Source of the DNA: Albugo candida
Taxonomy: Eukaryota; Oomycota; Peronosporomycetes; Albuginales; Albuginaceae
Direction: 5' to 3'
Assembly: GCA_905220665.1 (NCBI GenBank)
Contig: CAJNAR010000153.1
Coordinates: forward strand, 248,001 to 312,000
DNA length: 64,000 nucleotides
Below, in pieces: positions 31,699 through 44,062 of this stretch (the first letter of the stretch is position 1; each line of letters starts with the position of its first letter). The translations under genes were made by a program, and so were the position numbers. The notes under the pieces are model-generated. The model had not been told where the DNA came from and did not search any database. It saw nothing but the letters and a program-made list of their open reading frames with translations.

Positions 31699-32592
31699 AT
31701 GAGCGAACGAACGGGTATATCGCTTCTCATTCGCAATATCAGCAGGCGCATAAGGTGCTGAATACGCTGTGTTTGAGAAAACATAAGAAAGATGCATTAT
31801 TGTTTTATATTGATTCTTTTTACTACTCCAAGATCGGATGAATTGCGTAAAACATTTGAAGAATTCGGTGACGTTCGTGACGTTTATATCCCTCGAGATT
31901 TTCATACTAGGTGAATTCTCAGTATAGCTTACTTTCTTTGTTTGTGATTTTAATGTGTCTGTGAACAGAGAAATCAAAGGATTTGCATTTGTAGAATTCA
32001 AAAATGAGCGTGACGCGGAAGAAGCTTTACGCAATTTGGATGGAAGCCGTCTAGACGGGCGAGAAATAACAGTGGTATTTGCTCAGGAGAAACGAAAGAG
32101 TACCGATGAAATGCGTACGAGAGAGAGGTTTGAAAGTCAGCATTTGTTGCAAAAGGTTGATTCTTATTGCTTTACTTGTGTGTATATGTACAGGAAACCT
32201 AGAAGAGAATCACACCGGTAATAAGACGTGTTATCTAATTGTGAGACGGTCTAATGGGAACTAATAATATATCTAGGTCTCGATCTCGAGGTGGCTCACC
32301 TGCGCGCCGTTCCGGTCGTTCTCGTTCTCGCTCGCGAGGTCGCCCACGGAATAATCGTCGGCAATCAAGATCACGATCACCTATGAGAAAGCGCTCTCGC
32401 TCGCCTCTAGGTGGGGTTGCAGCAAGACGCAATCGCTCGAATTCGGTTAAACGTCCTTTTGAACGAGCAAGATCCCGCTCTCCTTGTGGTCAAAACGGAC
32501 TTGACGACTTGAATCGAAAGGCTCAAAATAATGATTTGCCATCACGATCGCCTTTGAGAGCTCAACATGACTCAAACGAAGCTCTATTATAA
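31699..32592 (+). CDS. SR-type splicing factor (RRM plus RS domain)
   Basis: Nuclear pre-mRNA splicing regulator. Five exons, 31699-31754, 31833-31910, 31969-32127, 32194-32217 and 32277-32592, join in phase to 210 residues. The single RRM spans about residues 8-85: RNP2 is LLIRNI and RNP1 is KGFAFVEF. The C-terminal half is an RS domain (SRSRGGSPARRSGRSRSRSR and SRSRSPMRKRSRSP) followed by a Ser/Asn-rich tail. It most resembles the SRSF2/SRSF10/SCAF group. Exon 4 is a 24-nt microexon (KPRRESH) at the RRM/RS border with the same phase on both sides, so it could be skipped without a frameshift. Confidence 0.87.
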
Positions 32593-33423
32593 GGATACAT
32601 GTCGGGGAAATCTTTTGGGGCGTGTCAGAGAATCATTTCAGTGATAGTTTTTCCAAGTCAAGATTTGCAGGACCGATGATTTTATTCTGTAGTTTTCATT
32701 ATCCAAGGTTTAATGAATTGCAGCATCAAGAGTCTCGATCCGATAAGAAGCTTTTCTCTTATATTTCAAGCACACACATGAGTTGATCACTTGTACGGGT
32801 ACCATCGTCGTTAGCATACACTACGAGGAGGGAAGAATACGAAGCTCTTCAAGAACAAAAGTAGAGTGAAGGGTATGATGCTACGGCTAGACAAACTATC
32901 TAAACCGCCTGTGATTTCGGTTTGTGACGAGGTGGAAAGGCAAACAGGTGAACGGAGCAGAATACAAGAGTCAGCATCATCGATCTCATCGCGTGTCTTA
33001 CATCCACACAACAAGCTGTTGGACACATTTTTACTGATGCCATTTGACTCAATTTGACACGAATAGCCAGTGTGTTATGCTGTCGAGCTTGTAAATGCAG
33101 TCCTAAAGAATGCAGATTTTGCTTTTGCTCTACTGAATTTGACTCTCTGTGTGTCACGTTCAGCGAACTGCATATACAAGTCCAAGTACGAGCACTTCTG
33201 ATTTTATTGACACTCTCATTCAGTCAGTTGTACAAGTGTAAGGCTGATCAATTCTGATGTCTAGTGAGCCAAGTCAAGCGAGTGTTAGAGCCTGCAGTTC
33301 GAATCTGTCCGATTCGGAGAGGCGATCGAGTTATTTGATATTCAACAAATCATGCTTCGATATCATCACCTTCACATTATATATAGCCAATCATCATGCC
33401 CTCATTCACGCATCCCCAAAACG
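32593..33423. other. Intergenic, nothing recognised
   Basis: About 830 bp between two plus-strand genes. It must include the 3' UTR of the SR gene and the RICTOR promoter. Short frames on both strands have no support. Confidence 0.45.
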
Positions 33424-36400
33424 ATGACAAATGCGTCATCTTCGACAATTCGCTCCAAAAATGACGCATTTGCAAGTCTCAATATGATTTGTGCATTGAT
33501 CGAACGAGGCGGACTTGACCGTAAGGCAAAACTAGAAAGCATGGGGAGGATTTGTCATGTTCGAAAGCTACAATTATGATTTTATTGGGGCTTATGCTCT
33601 CTGCGCATTAGGAGCTCAAAAATGATCCACTTGTGCTTGACTCTTTCTCCGCTGAACGCCTTATAAAGTGCGGATGTCGCTTTCTGATCGATTCAGACTC
33701 CTCGACGCGTGTCGGCGCCCTGCGAATGTTTCGATATGCAATAGTCAGCAACCAAAGTGTCAAACAAGCAATCGACCTTGTAAGAATGTCATATGAAAGT
33801 CTCGTAGACGTGCTTATAATATATATACGTTAGCATGTACAGCTTTTCGTCGTCAGGTCTCTGGAACGAGAGCAAAAGCTGCTTGCGGAAAGGGTACAAG
33901 CTCTGAAGGTCATTCGCCGAATCATGCAGATCGATGCCATGCAAATGCCGGCTAGTTTAGTCACATCTTTGGTCGCAGTCGCTAGTCACAAAGATGATAA
34001 TATGCGTCGTCTCTGCCTGGAAACCATTCGCGAACTGGCACTTTGCAATCTGCAAATTATCGCTGAAACAAATGGTGTCAAGGTACTCATTGACGCCATT
34101 CTCGAGCCTACTTTTCAGGTTTGTCATGACATTGATTTCCCGTCGTGCTTTGATAATTTTGTGTGGTAGGACCTGGCAGATTCTTTGCTTATGACGCTTG
34201 TGATGCTGCTTAATGAACCTGCGACCAGGGCATACATCGAGCCCTTTATTGATACACAGGTGTTGCTAGCGCCTTTTACGGATACAGATGTTCCAGCAGG
34301 TAATGATCGTCGTCAGAAATGGATGGCAAGTCGGAATGCTGTTGTCAAACTGATGAGATCGTGGACGGTCAGTTTAAATAGCTTTGGTTGAATGTGAGCC
34401 TGAGTATGCTTATTAGGGAATCATGGTATTGACATCAAATCCACAAGGCCTGTCTTCACTTATACAACTTCTCGTCCAACCTCTCGAAGAGGATGTGCAG
34501 ATTGCTGTTCTTTCAACGATTTGCGAAATATTTCTGAAAAAAATGCCAAATGATAAAAATGATACATTGATGGAAAGTTCAAGTCTGACATCGATGGACT
34601 GGATGCCGTTATATTCTCAGCATAATTTGCTGAATAATTATTTCGTCATTGTTCTGCTTGCTATGATGCATTGTGGGATTTTGGAAGCTCTCATCACACT
34701 CGGTCAGGGATCCAATCGATGTCTTGCTGAGCCCGCGATCAATCTACTTGCCGACATTCTACGCATGGCATCAAGGCTTCTCCCCGACAGACACTGCGCT
34801 ACTCTATTGTCGCTTCCACAACTCGTATCAGCATCATCTTTGACGACCACCCAAACTACTCGCAATCAATTCAAAAATATCATGAATCGAAGCGAGCGAG
34901 AGAAATCCATTCGATCTTCCGAGATGCTTGGAGAATTAGCGTCTGCCGTGCGCGCTAGTCTGAACGCTGGAAATAGCTCTGTGTCGATAGTCTCATATGG
35001 AGGAAGTGGAATCAATGGCGTGCAACTGGCATCCAAACTTTTACAAGATACCAATCGACCACAAAATCTTCCTCATGCCAGTCGCGTAGTTCCCAGTGCT
35101 ACTGGAAGTAATTCTCGAAAGGGCTCGATCACCAGTAATCTCACATCTCGCGAGTTGATGGTTCAGGAGCTCAAACGGAGTATGGATGCACAAATGGATG
35201 ATACCACGTTTAAGGGTATGCTTCACAATCGCTCACGTGTTTTGACGGAGAAGAATTGGACCAAATGGAATTGGGACATTATCTCAGAACTTTTGGAAGG
35301 GCCTCTGACAAATCCTCAGCGATTATCTGAAGCAATGAAAACCAAATTTTTCAAACGTTTATCCGGATTCTTCCGTTGTGACCCTGGGAACAAAGGCTAC
35401 TTTTCTCAACTTGCGTGGATTCCTGATTTTGTACCATTTTTACGTCCGGCCTGCCAGATGTATACATTATTGCTCAATCATCCAGAAGGATTATTGTTTC
35501 TCAAAACGGACCGCCGTGGGCAGCTTCTTACTGAGATTTCAGCCGCTTTGGAGCTGGAAGCTCGTCCGGAAGCTGCGATCGTGGAATCTCACATAGGAGC
35601 TTTGAAAGCTCGGATGTTTTCGCCTGAATACTGCTCAAGGCGTATGCTGCGTGAATATTTCACCCTGCTTGGCTTGATGAGCTCAAGTAAAGAAGGTTTG
35701 AAGATGATGGAGCAATCAAATCTGTTCCAGCGGTTGTACGTGATGGGTACGACCAAAGGACATGAGTTTCTGTGTCGGCTGATTCTGGAAAATCTGGATT
35801 ATTCAGTGGACGGAAGCTCGCGAAAATTACTGCATTCATGGATGACAGAAGGATCCAAAGCTCTACGGCTGTACGCGACCTGCTTGTTACGCGCACTCTT
35901 GCGATCTGAGGTCGCTGATTTCGAGAAATGGGGCATCGACGCGCTGGTCACGCAACTAACACAGGAAGAGGAAGTCGCAAAAGCGGCCTTGAGTGTTTTA
36001 GAGGAGGCTGCTGAGAAGGAAGAATGCTTACATGCAATGATCATGAAGCGTCCGACCAGACTTGTACAATTACGTGACAAACGAGCTGAAGCACTGTTGC
36101 TGAAATTCTTGTCGCTTGCAGAAGGACTTGCATTTCTGAAAGATTCGGGGGATTGGATTCCGCGGATGTTGACATCCTGGCGACGCGAACGTCATATTTC
36201 ATATGTGCACGCTGTTGAGAATGCTCTTTTTTGTGGTTTGAATCGGGATATATGTGGCCGAGAACGCAATTGCTCTATTCCCGGTAGCGTACGAAGTTGT
36301 TCTCCAAAACCAATTCCTGTGAATGTGCCTTTGAAGCGTGGAGGTAGCTCAAGACACGGAAGCCAACGATCACTATGGGCTTTGGATTGGTTGTACCGAA

Positions 36401-38196
36401 TGCCTTGGAATATGGAAGTCAAAATCGTCGGTCCACCTGGTAGTGGTCCTCCTTCCAATCTGATTCTTGAAACATTTATTGATGGCTCCACAATCGACAA
36501 TGATGACCCCTCTTTGGAAGAGACTGACCGTCTAAATAACTCGATACGAGTGAAAGGGATAGTGGTGGACGCACGAAATATGCCTCAACCAGTTGTAGTC
36601 AACTCACAGCAGACATTGCAAGCGTGTCTTTTCCTCGGGACGCAACCGGTGGATCGATATGGCTTCACAAAACCTTTACCTCAAAGCAATGGTGGCTTTG
36701 TGATGTCTTCTGCGAGTTTCAATTCAGATTCCCAGCTTCGTGATCGGACCGGAAAGGTGCGCTCATACTCCAGTGTCGGTGGCGATCGATCTTCAGAAAC
36801 GAATATTGTAAGCCCGCTTGATTTTCCAGACCCATCCGTGCCGATACCAGAGGTCGCAACGGAGGAGAATAAAGACTGGAGCTCCTGTCCACCAGAGCAA
36901 CGATCACCACAGTACCTAGTGGCCCCTGAATGCTCCATCTGTGGTCCTGGTGAGCGAGCAGTATGGAATTTTCGAGTCGAAATGGATAATGTGACAGGTG
37001 TTGTGAAGCGTGTGCTTCTCAAATCAGTTGAATTCACTCTGCAATTATTACCACTGCGGCCAAGGACAGTACCCCTTCCACCGCACCTTTACGGAGAGCT
37101 TGCAAAGACAAGCTACGGGTGCCAGATTTTGCATGCGTCTGGTCATATACCCGAATTTATTGCAAGTTTACGCGATCGCGCAAGCGTACCACTTGAAAAA
37201 AGAGCTGCTTTATGGGCATTGGGTCACATTGCCGCGACTTCACGAGGATACGACTTGATTCATCATTACGCTCATGACGTACTGGATCTTATCAGCAAGC
37301 TTGCTATCGAGTCTTTGCTCGTCTCAGTCCGTGGAACTTGTTTCTTCGTGCTCGGTTTGGTTTCTCGGTCAGGATCAGGTCAAAGAAGCTTGGCTCAGCT
37401 TGGCTGGGTATCTCCGCGAGAATCCAATGTCGCAATATCAATCCCTCAAGACTGCACGTCACTATTTCTGTGGCCTCCTGCACCAGTTATGGAAAACAAA
37501 GCTGATCCTACTGAAAGTACTAAAAAAGGGGAGCCAGTCACCATCACGCCATCATCCTCTCTGCAATCTCTTCTAACCAATGTGCCCTCCGAGTGGCGCG
37601 AGATATTGAGACTCATTGCCGATTTGAGTAATCATATCACTCAAAAAGATGCTCATTCAGGAATCAATAAGTTAAAGACCACCAAGCCACACTTATTTGA
37701 AGATCCGAAATTGCTATTATATGTGCACGCATTGCTTGAAAAGTACACGTACCGATTGGTGTTGCGGCAGTTCATACTGAATGCATTTGATCGCGCAGTG
37801 CTCACTAATGAAGTGCTCGAAATGGTGCTCAACATTCGAAAGAAAGTTGACTCAAGCTTTGAAACTGAACGTAATGGAACCCGTCGTCGATCCTCACCTT
37901 CCATCCCGTCATTTACATCCTCTATTCACTCATTCAATGCTGCGATGAATAGTAATGTTGCGAATCGATTTTCAGTGGTCAATGGCTTGGGAGGATACCC
38001 AATACCATCTTCCAATCTTTTACCCAATGCAATGGGCGGAGACTTTGTTAGCGACCTGCGAAACACATCGGGACGATCCTCTACTTGGAAAAATCAAGAT
38101 CGTGATGGCCGTACGGTGGTCTTGAAACGCAATCGTAAATTCTCTGTCACAGCAGAACGAAAGATCTTTGTGGGTGCTCCAGAAGCAGCTGTGTGA
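33424..38196 (+). CDS. RICTOR: RICTOR homologue, TORC2 subunit
   Basis: Defining scaffold subunit of TOR complex 2, which controls AGC kinases, actin and membrane homeostasis (family knowledge). Exons 33424-33558, 33612-33779, 33843-34118, 34170-34367 and 34417-38196 join in phase 0 throughout, giving about 1518 residues (human 1708). The N-terminal armadillo-like helices (RLIKCGCRFLIDSDSS, RSLEREQKLLAERVQALKVI), the central block (LTEKNWTKWNWDIISELLEG, FFKRLSGFFRCDPGNKGYF) and the C-terminal one (RTVPLPPHLYGELAKTSYGC, LWALGHIAA, SVRGTCFFVLGLVSRS) are the conserved RICTOR regions in the right order. Polar linkers follow. The acceptor at 33842 was chosen over TCGTCAG at 33856 because only it keeps the frame. 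Confidence 0.92.
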
Positions 38197-38286
38197 ATGT
38201 AACGCAATCACGACAGTTATGATATCATATAGCAAGATAATGTTGTATATCGGTTATGATAGAGTTGGTGGTGCGAATTACGTTCC

Positions 38287-39290
38287 ATGATGCTGCATAA
38301 TCTTTGGAGAGCATCTCCTTTATCCTCGCCCACAGCGTCTCAATTAATTCCTCTAGTGCGATATGCATCGAGTCAAGTAGGTATAAAAATGGACAACTTG
38401 GATGTACCTTCCAATTTATCTCTAGCACCTCAAAACCCAATTCCTGCGCCACGATTAATCAAGAAAGCTTCGGAAGGTAGTAGAATTATACCTGCAAGGC
38501 TTCGACCTGAATTTAATGTTTCTTTAGTTATCTATGACGATATTGGTCGACCAATTGTCAACATGCTGAGCTTCAAAGACGAATCTGTGGTGAACTCCTT
38601 GGCTTTGGATCCAAGCGTTTTCAATGCACCACTACGAAAAGATATTTTACATCGTGTAGTACGATGGCAACTGGCATGTCGTCGGTCTGGAAATCATAAA
38701 GCTAAATCACGCTCGGAAACTAGAGGGTCCACTCGAAAAGTTCGGCCTCAAAAAGGAGGCGGTCAGGCTCGTGTTGGTGACCTGCGGTATTGCCTCTCTG
38801 AGTTTTTCTTGATTGTCAACTCATTTTACTTCACAGCGCTCCGCAATGGCGTGGAGGATACTGCGTGCATGGACCTGTTGTCCGTGATCATTCATACACA
38901 CTACAAAAGAAAGGTGTTATACATGTATTGTGTCAAAGCAACCATCATGACTGATTAGCTTTATTCCATGTAGTGAGGGCAATGGGAATTCGTGTCGCTC
39001 TATCAGAAAAACTTCGCGAAGGAAAGCTTGCTATTGTGGAAAATCTTGACTGGGATATCGTGAAAACGAAAGAACTGAGGGACCTATTGAAGGCACGAAA
39101 TTGGGATAATGCGTTGTTCGTTGATGGAGAAGAAGTGACGACTAACTTTATTCTATCATCACGGAACATTCCATGCATCGATGTTATTCCTCAACATAAG
39201 ATCAACGTTTACTCTATTCTCAAACGAGATCTACTAATCTCAACCGTGGATGCCATAAAGTATTTCGAAGATCGATTCCATGTAGATTAG
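38287..39290 (+). CDS. Mitochondrial ribosomal protein uL4m
   Basis: Large-subunit ribosomal protein of the bacterial L4 type. Exons 38287-38786, 38837-38913 and 38974-39290 join in phase to 297 residues. The first ~30 residues are basic and Ser-rich without acidic residues (MMLHNLWRASPLSSPTAS), typical of a mitochondrial presequence. The L4 core is clear: FNAPLRKDILHRVVRWQL, the extended loop RSETRGSTRKVRPQKGGG, the APQWRGG motif that spans the first intron, and the C-terminal helix KELRDLLKARNW. It lies 90 bp after RICTOR on the same strand. Confidence 0.9.
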
Positions 39291-39693
39291 CTTTGCTATG
39301 ATGAAGACTGTGTTTTCATTTAGAATAAATATACGCATTCTGACATCAGATTTTATTTCCATTTGACCTTTATAGCCTACCGCTCGCTGCCAGATGATTC
39401 TGTGCTTAGATGCAGTGTCACAACTTTCCAGGAAATGTTCAAGTTGCTTTATATCGTGAAACCATTCGCCTCTTCATTGCTCGATAAACCATAGAATGAA
39501 GTCGTTAGGAGGCTGGCATTAATATCTATCAGGAGCTACAGCCATACATGATACTTGACTTATAAGCAATAGCGATACAGAACGAACGTGCAGACTTCCT
39601 AGCTTCTGGATCGACATAAAGTATATTATTTAGTTATTGAAGGCATCCACAAGTGCGTATTAGCTGCAGGGTACTCCTTTATCATTCACTGAG
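39291..39693. other. Intergenic between convergent genes
   Basis: About 400 bp separating the stop codons of uL4m and the kinesin gene. A GAATAAATATACG sequence near 39324 could serve as a polyadenylation signal for uL4m. Nothing else was recognised. Confidence 0.45.
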
Positions 39694-42071
39694 CTAAAAT
39701 TTTGTTTGAAATCGCCGGCGAAATATTTCCAATCGCTCGCGTAGATTTTCAATCGTTTTGTTTTTCTGCAGCAAAATCTGATACAAGCCAAAATCAATAC
39801 AGACAAAAGTTCAACTGAAACCACAAATACCTCATCCAGACGATTTGTATACTTAACGATCTCACACTCAGCTACATTAGCTGCTTGCATATCGGCAAGA
39901 AGAGCACCTTCTTCTGTCAAAAGCTCAGCACTTTCCTGAAAAAGTCACAATTCTTAGAAGGCAACTCAAATGTATAATCGATGAGATTTGTACTTGTATT
40001 GCGCTCATGTGTGCGTTGAGCACGCTCTCTTGCTCTTGATACAGCGTCTGTACCTGCATTACATCCCTCTCAACTTGACAAATAGTTTGTGTTGTGAAAT
40101 ACGTACAACGCCATGTGTGTTCTCGCTCACTGCAGCCTCGTCATCCATTTTCGTGAGTTCTTGATCAGCTTCGATTTTGTTTGCACGAAGTATCCTCGGT
40201 GCTTCAACATCCTGTCCTGGTCCGATTGCTCCATGATTCGGCTTCTTTCTAGTTGGAGTCTCAGTATCAGTCAAATGTATGTGGTCGTCACTGGATTCCA
40301 ACGGCATCTTCTCTGCGTTTTCAGTATCTGTGGATACATAGACCTCATTAAAAATTCACTCCTCCCAGCCGTTGATCTACTACCTGACTCAAAAACGATA
40401 TCATTAATGTCAACAGCTGGTGTTTCTTCAAAGAAAAATGCATTGGTTGCAACGTGTTTCTCCTTAACTCGATCCGCATATCGCAGTGTGTTAATTGTGT
40501 GGTCAGCCGAAGACTGGCAGGGTGACACCGTCGCGATCATGACTGTCCTATAAGTGATCATGTTACACAGGCAAGAGTGCATCGTGTGCCATAGAAAGCT
40601 TCAGATACCTGGCTTGTGAGTTTGTAAATGAGTCCTTCAAGACCTGAGTTAGTTTGCTGGCTCGAAATGGAATGTGGATACCTCGCCCTCCGCTATCCAA
40701 CGCTCTATATAATCAAATTCGAGTGAGTCGAGAGTCAACTGAAACAGAGATCAGGCAAAACCGAAAGCATTCTTTCAGTGCCAGCAGGCTCTTATTGATC
40801 TCGGACGACTCCATGCGACGATCCCGATCGTGATTTTTCACATCAGTTCCTCGTTCGCTGCCAGCGAGATCGATCAGAGAAAGCTTTCCTTGAAGTTGAT
40901 AATCATTGTCTTTATCTCGAAGAGAAATCTGACAAATGCAATGCGACCGAGAGGATACATCGTTCACTTCAGTAGCATGAGTTGTGCGCAAAGCATTTCC
41001 TTTCTGAATAAATTGCATTAATTCAGCGACATTTGTTACTTGGACTTCTTCCAAATCGACCACTTGAACTTCTCCATTTCCATCTTCTCTTATCGTAAGT
41101 CTCTTCCGATGTAATAGATCCTGACATCTTCCACCATATATTTCGAAAAAACTCAAGTAAATATGAAGGTCTGCTCGTCTACCACAACATTAATGCTTTA
41201 GCTCAAGACTGAATAAATTTTTATGGATGGACCTTTTTTGGGCTTCATGTACTTGATCAAAAATATCCACCGCAATTTGTGTTTGTATCCCTTGCATTGT
41301 ATATGTCTTACCGCTACCTGTCTGTCCGTACCTGCCTCATGAGTTAGCCTTGATCTTTTCATAGGACAAAGTAATGACATACGCAAAGACAGTAGCTCTT
41401 CCACCCTCTTCACAGACAAATTTGACCAGCGGTTTAGCTGTATACATGTACACAAGCTCGTTTGTACTGGATTCATCAAAAGTCTTGAAGCGCAGCAAAT
41501 ATCAGCCAGCGCCTCGTGGAAGCTGCGATAACGTACATGATCAAATCGGAATGCATTACTATCAAGATATTTTGTTATTCCATCGACTTTAAGTTTACAA
41601 TCGTGTACGATAGCCATCGGGTTGAGGCAGGTGACGGCATCAAAATCTCTTTTCTTTGTTTCTTTAGCATTCACAGGCCGTTTACGTACACAGATTGTAA
41701 TCTTTGTTTCCCCTGGTTCGTCATGTGCTTCAATGCGAGATCTATTCTGCTCCCGAAATGCACGAATCATGCGTTGGAAATCCACATCGCCAGGTTGTCC
41801 CATTTTCTCCAGTAAATGACTCTCTTTCTGCCGCTCCTTTTTCGCAGCAGCCATCGCACGTCGTCTATCTTTACGGTCCTTCTCAATCTGTAAAAATCGT
41901 GAGGAAGTTACATTAGAATCGGATGTAGTCGGCTACCTTTGCGATCGCGGCGATAGTGGGCTTTGTACGTTGCGGTGCTGTAGATGGATGACTGGATCCC
42001 ATGGAGTGATCTGAATGATTTGCAGTCGCTGCATTACAGCCTTCGCGAGTAAGGCTTGCTCGTCGCGGCAT
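39694..42071 (-). CDS. Kinesin-13 microtubule depolymerase
   Basis: Kinesin-13 motors (KIF2/MCAK) remove tubulin from microtubule ends in spindles and flagella. Eleven exons fit in phase: 42071-41937, 41887-41537, 41483-41383, 41331-41233, 41178-40762, 40704-40609, 40547-40384, 40327-40107, 40053-39994, 39935-39831 and 39765-39694, giving 606 residues. The motor domain is internal, preceded by a basic ~95-residue neck ([17 protein letters not shown]), diagnostic of the family. Motifs: [11 protein letters not shown]-loop YGQTGSGKT, switch [10 protein letters not shown], switch [26 protein letters not shown] and [11 protein letters not shown]. The tail is short and coiled. Introns are 49-65 nt. 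Confidence 0.92.
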
Positions 42072-42342
42072 CTGCGTTCCTGCCGGCGGTTTCGGCTCCT
42101 ACAGCACTCGTCTTAAAGGGTCATTTATTTGGAGCTACCCGAAACGAGAGAAGTGTGTATAGCTATACGTATATGCTTTTACTTAGCAGTTCGGAGATCT
42201 AATCAGGAATGGTTTGAAACGATTGATCCTTGGAATTTGCTTTTAAGAACACAAGAGCAGATATTTTCCGAGCGGAAAACTACGTATAGTCAAGAGGATA
42301 AGTTTTTTTTGCATTATCTATTAGTAATCAATCGAGTGCTTG

Positions 42343-42885
42343 TCAGCATAAAGTAGTAAAATTTCTGGCGTGTGATTTTTGAGCTGGCGGAAACCCATCA
42401 ATTTTCAAGTCCGATTTCTGGATACCATCCATCACTCTGTGAAAAATTGCCGCTGTTGCGAGCAAGGAAGCGAGTAAGACCACGTTTAAAAAATGAATTA
42501 TCCATATCATAGTATCGAGCACAGCGCTTTGATCTTCAAGGCATGTATTTGAGAACGATGCTGCTTGCAAAAGTGATTGAATTACAAAAATGGAGATCAT
42601 CAAAATAAGCTGCAGAATCGATAGCATGAAGAAGCCGGTCAAGCTCAGATTCAAGCGATTTTCGTCGAAGATATATAAGCGGATGATAGAGCTAATGGAA
42701 ACCACGGCAAAGATGACCAAAGAATAATAATAGCTGACTCTTGAGACCGATTCATCTCGATCGAATGCACACGAAGTGATTGAGTTATGGGCTAGCATAT
42801 AGATAAATAATGAGATTGAAAATGTCAAACTCGCACCTTCCCAGAGAGGTACAGATTTAGCTAGCTGATACGAGATTTCGCCCAT
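42343..42885 (-). CDS. Small multi-span membrane protein, unknown
   Basis: Not recognised. The first ATG (42885) gives about 180 residues; the open frame continues 29 codons upstream without an ATG, so a 5' exon is possible. Four hydrophobic helices are evident: ASLTFSISLFIYML, YYYSLVIFAVVSISSI, TGFFMLSILQLILMISIFVI and IIHFLNVVLLASLLATAAIF, with a short polar C-terminus. No catalytic or targeting motif was seen. It lies 270 bp from the kinesin start, on the same strand. Confidence 0.55.
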   Translation of the reverse strand: MGEISYQLAKSVPLWEGASLTFSISLFIYMLAHNSITSCAFDRDESVSRVSYYYSLVIFAVVSISSIIRLYIFDENRLNLSLTGFFMLSILQLILMISIFVIQSLLQAASFSNTCLEDQSAVLDTMIWIIHFLNVVLLASLLATAAIFHRVMDGIQKSDLKIDGFPPAQKSHARNFTTLC

Positions 42886-43082
42886 TTGATGATCTTCTAC
42901 AAAGCAAAATGGATAATGATCAAAATTATGATCTCTTCCTGCGGATGGCAAATGCTCAATCACATCAGTCAAATTTTGATGTGCTTATTTTGTAGATTTT
43001 ATCGGTGATTGACGACTCATTGCCGTTCCCAGAAAATTCAAGCTTGACGAATGATCAGCGAAACAAAACTCGGAAGTCTACA

Positions 43083-43539
43083 ATGAAGAGTGACTCATCA
43101 CTCAAGTTTATTCAATATTTTACTGCGACAAAAAATTTGGAGCCTATTACCAGAGATCGGCTGGTAGCTTTGCGCATTTCTACTTATGCCATGTTATATG
43201 CGAACTTCAGCGAACGTGCACAAGTCGTCCCTTCTGCTATCAAGTGTTCCAGAAAAAAAAGAATGACTCACGATAGGGTGGACATATATCACACCTATTG
43301 ATTTGGAAGAAAGTGCTCTGTCGCAGCATCCCTATTTTTCTTGCTTTCGTACTGATATACAAAGTATCCCTTGTGATGTTCCATACTATTTAAAATCTTC
43401 TAGCTTTTGTCCAATTCGACCCACGTACTGCAGAACATACCAAGTGAGTCAAGCTCTACAGTTTTTTTCCAGTCCACAACCAGGTCAGCGTATTGATTGT
43501 CTTATGCCGACGGTCACAACTACCGATCAAGCCACGTAA
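43083..43539 (+). CDS. Hypothetical protein, two exons
   Basis: No family recognised. The best model joins 43083-43215 and 43277-43539 through a 61-nt intron (GTGCAC to ACGATAG), giving 131 residues and restoring a natural frame across the joint (NFSERWTYITPIDLEES). Upstream, the open frame extends to about 43005 without an ATG, so a further 5' exon may exist. An alternative intron starting at 43224 would give a shorter protein ending in a hydrophobic tail. The predicted C-terminal half has five cysteines. Coding status is uncertain. Confidence 0.35.
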
Positions 43540-44062
43540 TCAATTTGTACAGCGGACATGGGATGGATGCCTGCAAGTGCTCTCTTCTGTTACGAACTAA
43601 ACATGTTTTCCCAAACTTTCGAGCTATGCTGCCCGGGTTCACAAGATTGAGTACGTTAGTGTGATGCTTACTTCGGATCGAGTTGAGCAACTTCAATGAT
43701 TACGAGCCACTGAGACAGGCGACAACGGCGTTATTTCCCAGATGAAAAAATAAATCCCAGAGTCAGAATGTGCTCTTTTTCTGTGATTTTGGATGCGATC
43801 GCAACGACACGCCACCATATGTTTGATCCCCGTAACGCATCCTACCCCTTTAGCGTAACATGTTTTTGGTTCAGCCTCCTATATGGTTGTGCCTTTGCGC
43901 TGTCGAGTTTCCGATTCGCACGTTTCTACTTTTTTCCATGAAAATAGCAAAGTGATGAGCTCCAAAATTGACTAGGAGAAAGTTTTACTGTAACTTCTAT
44001 AAACTTGATGGAAATTGCGCCGTAGTGCTGGCAATGCATATTCGTATTTCTCATTCAACGCA
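43540..44062. other. Intergenic, nothing recognised
   Basis: About 520 bp upstream of the F-box/MATH gene, presumably carrying its promoter. The frame of that gene is open back to 44015 but has no ATG there. No other feature seen. Confidence 0.45.

Noticed and set aside
41171..41209. 39-nt intron in the kinesin gene
   Set aside because: A 54-nt intron (41179-41232) is phase-compatible, keeps the conserved strand before SFFEIYGG and matches the usual intron length.
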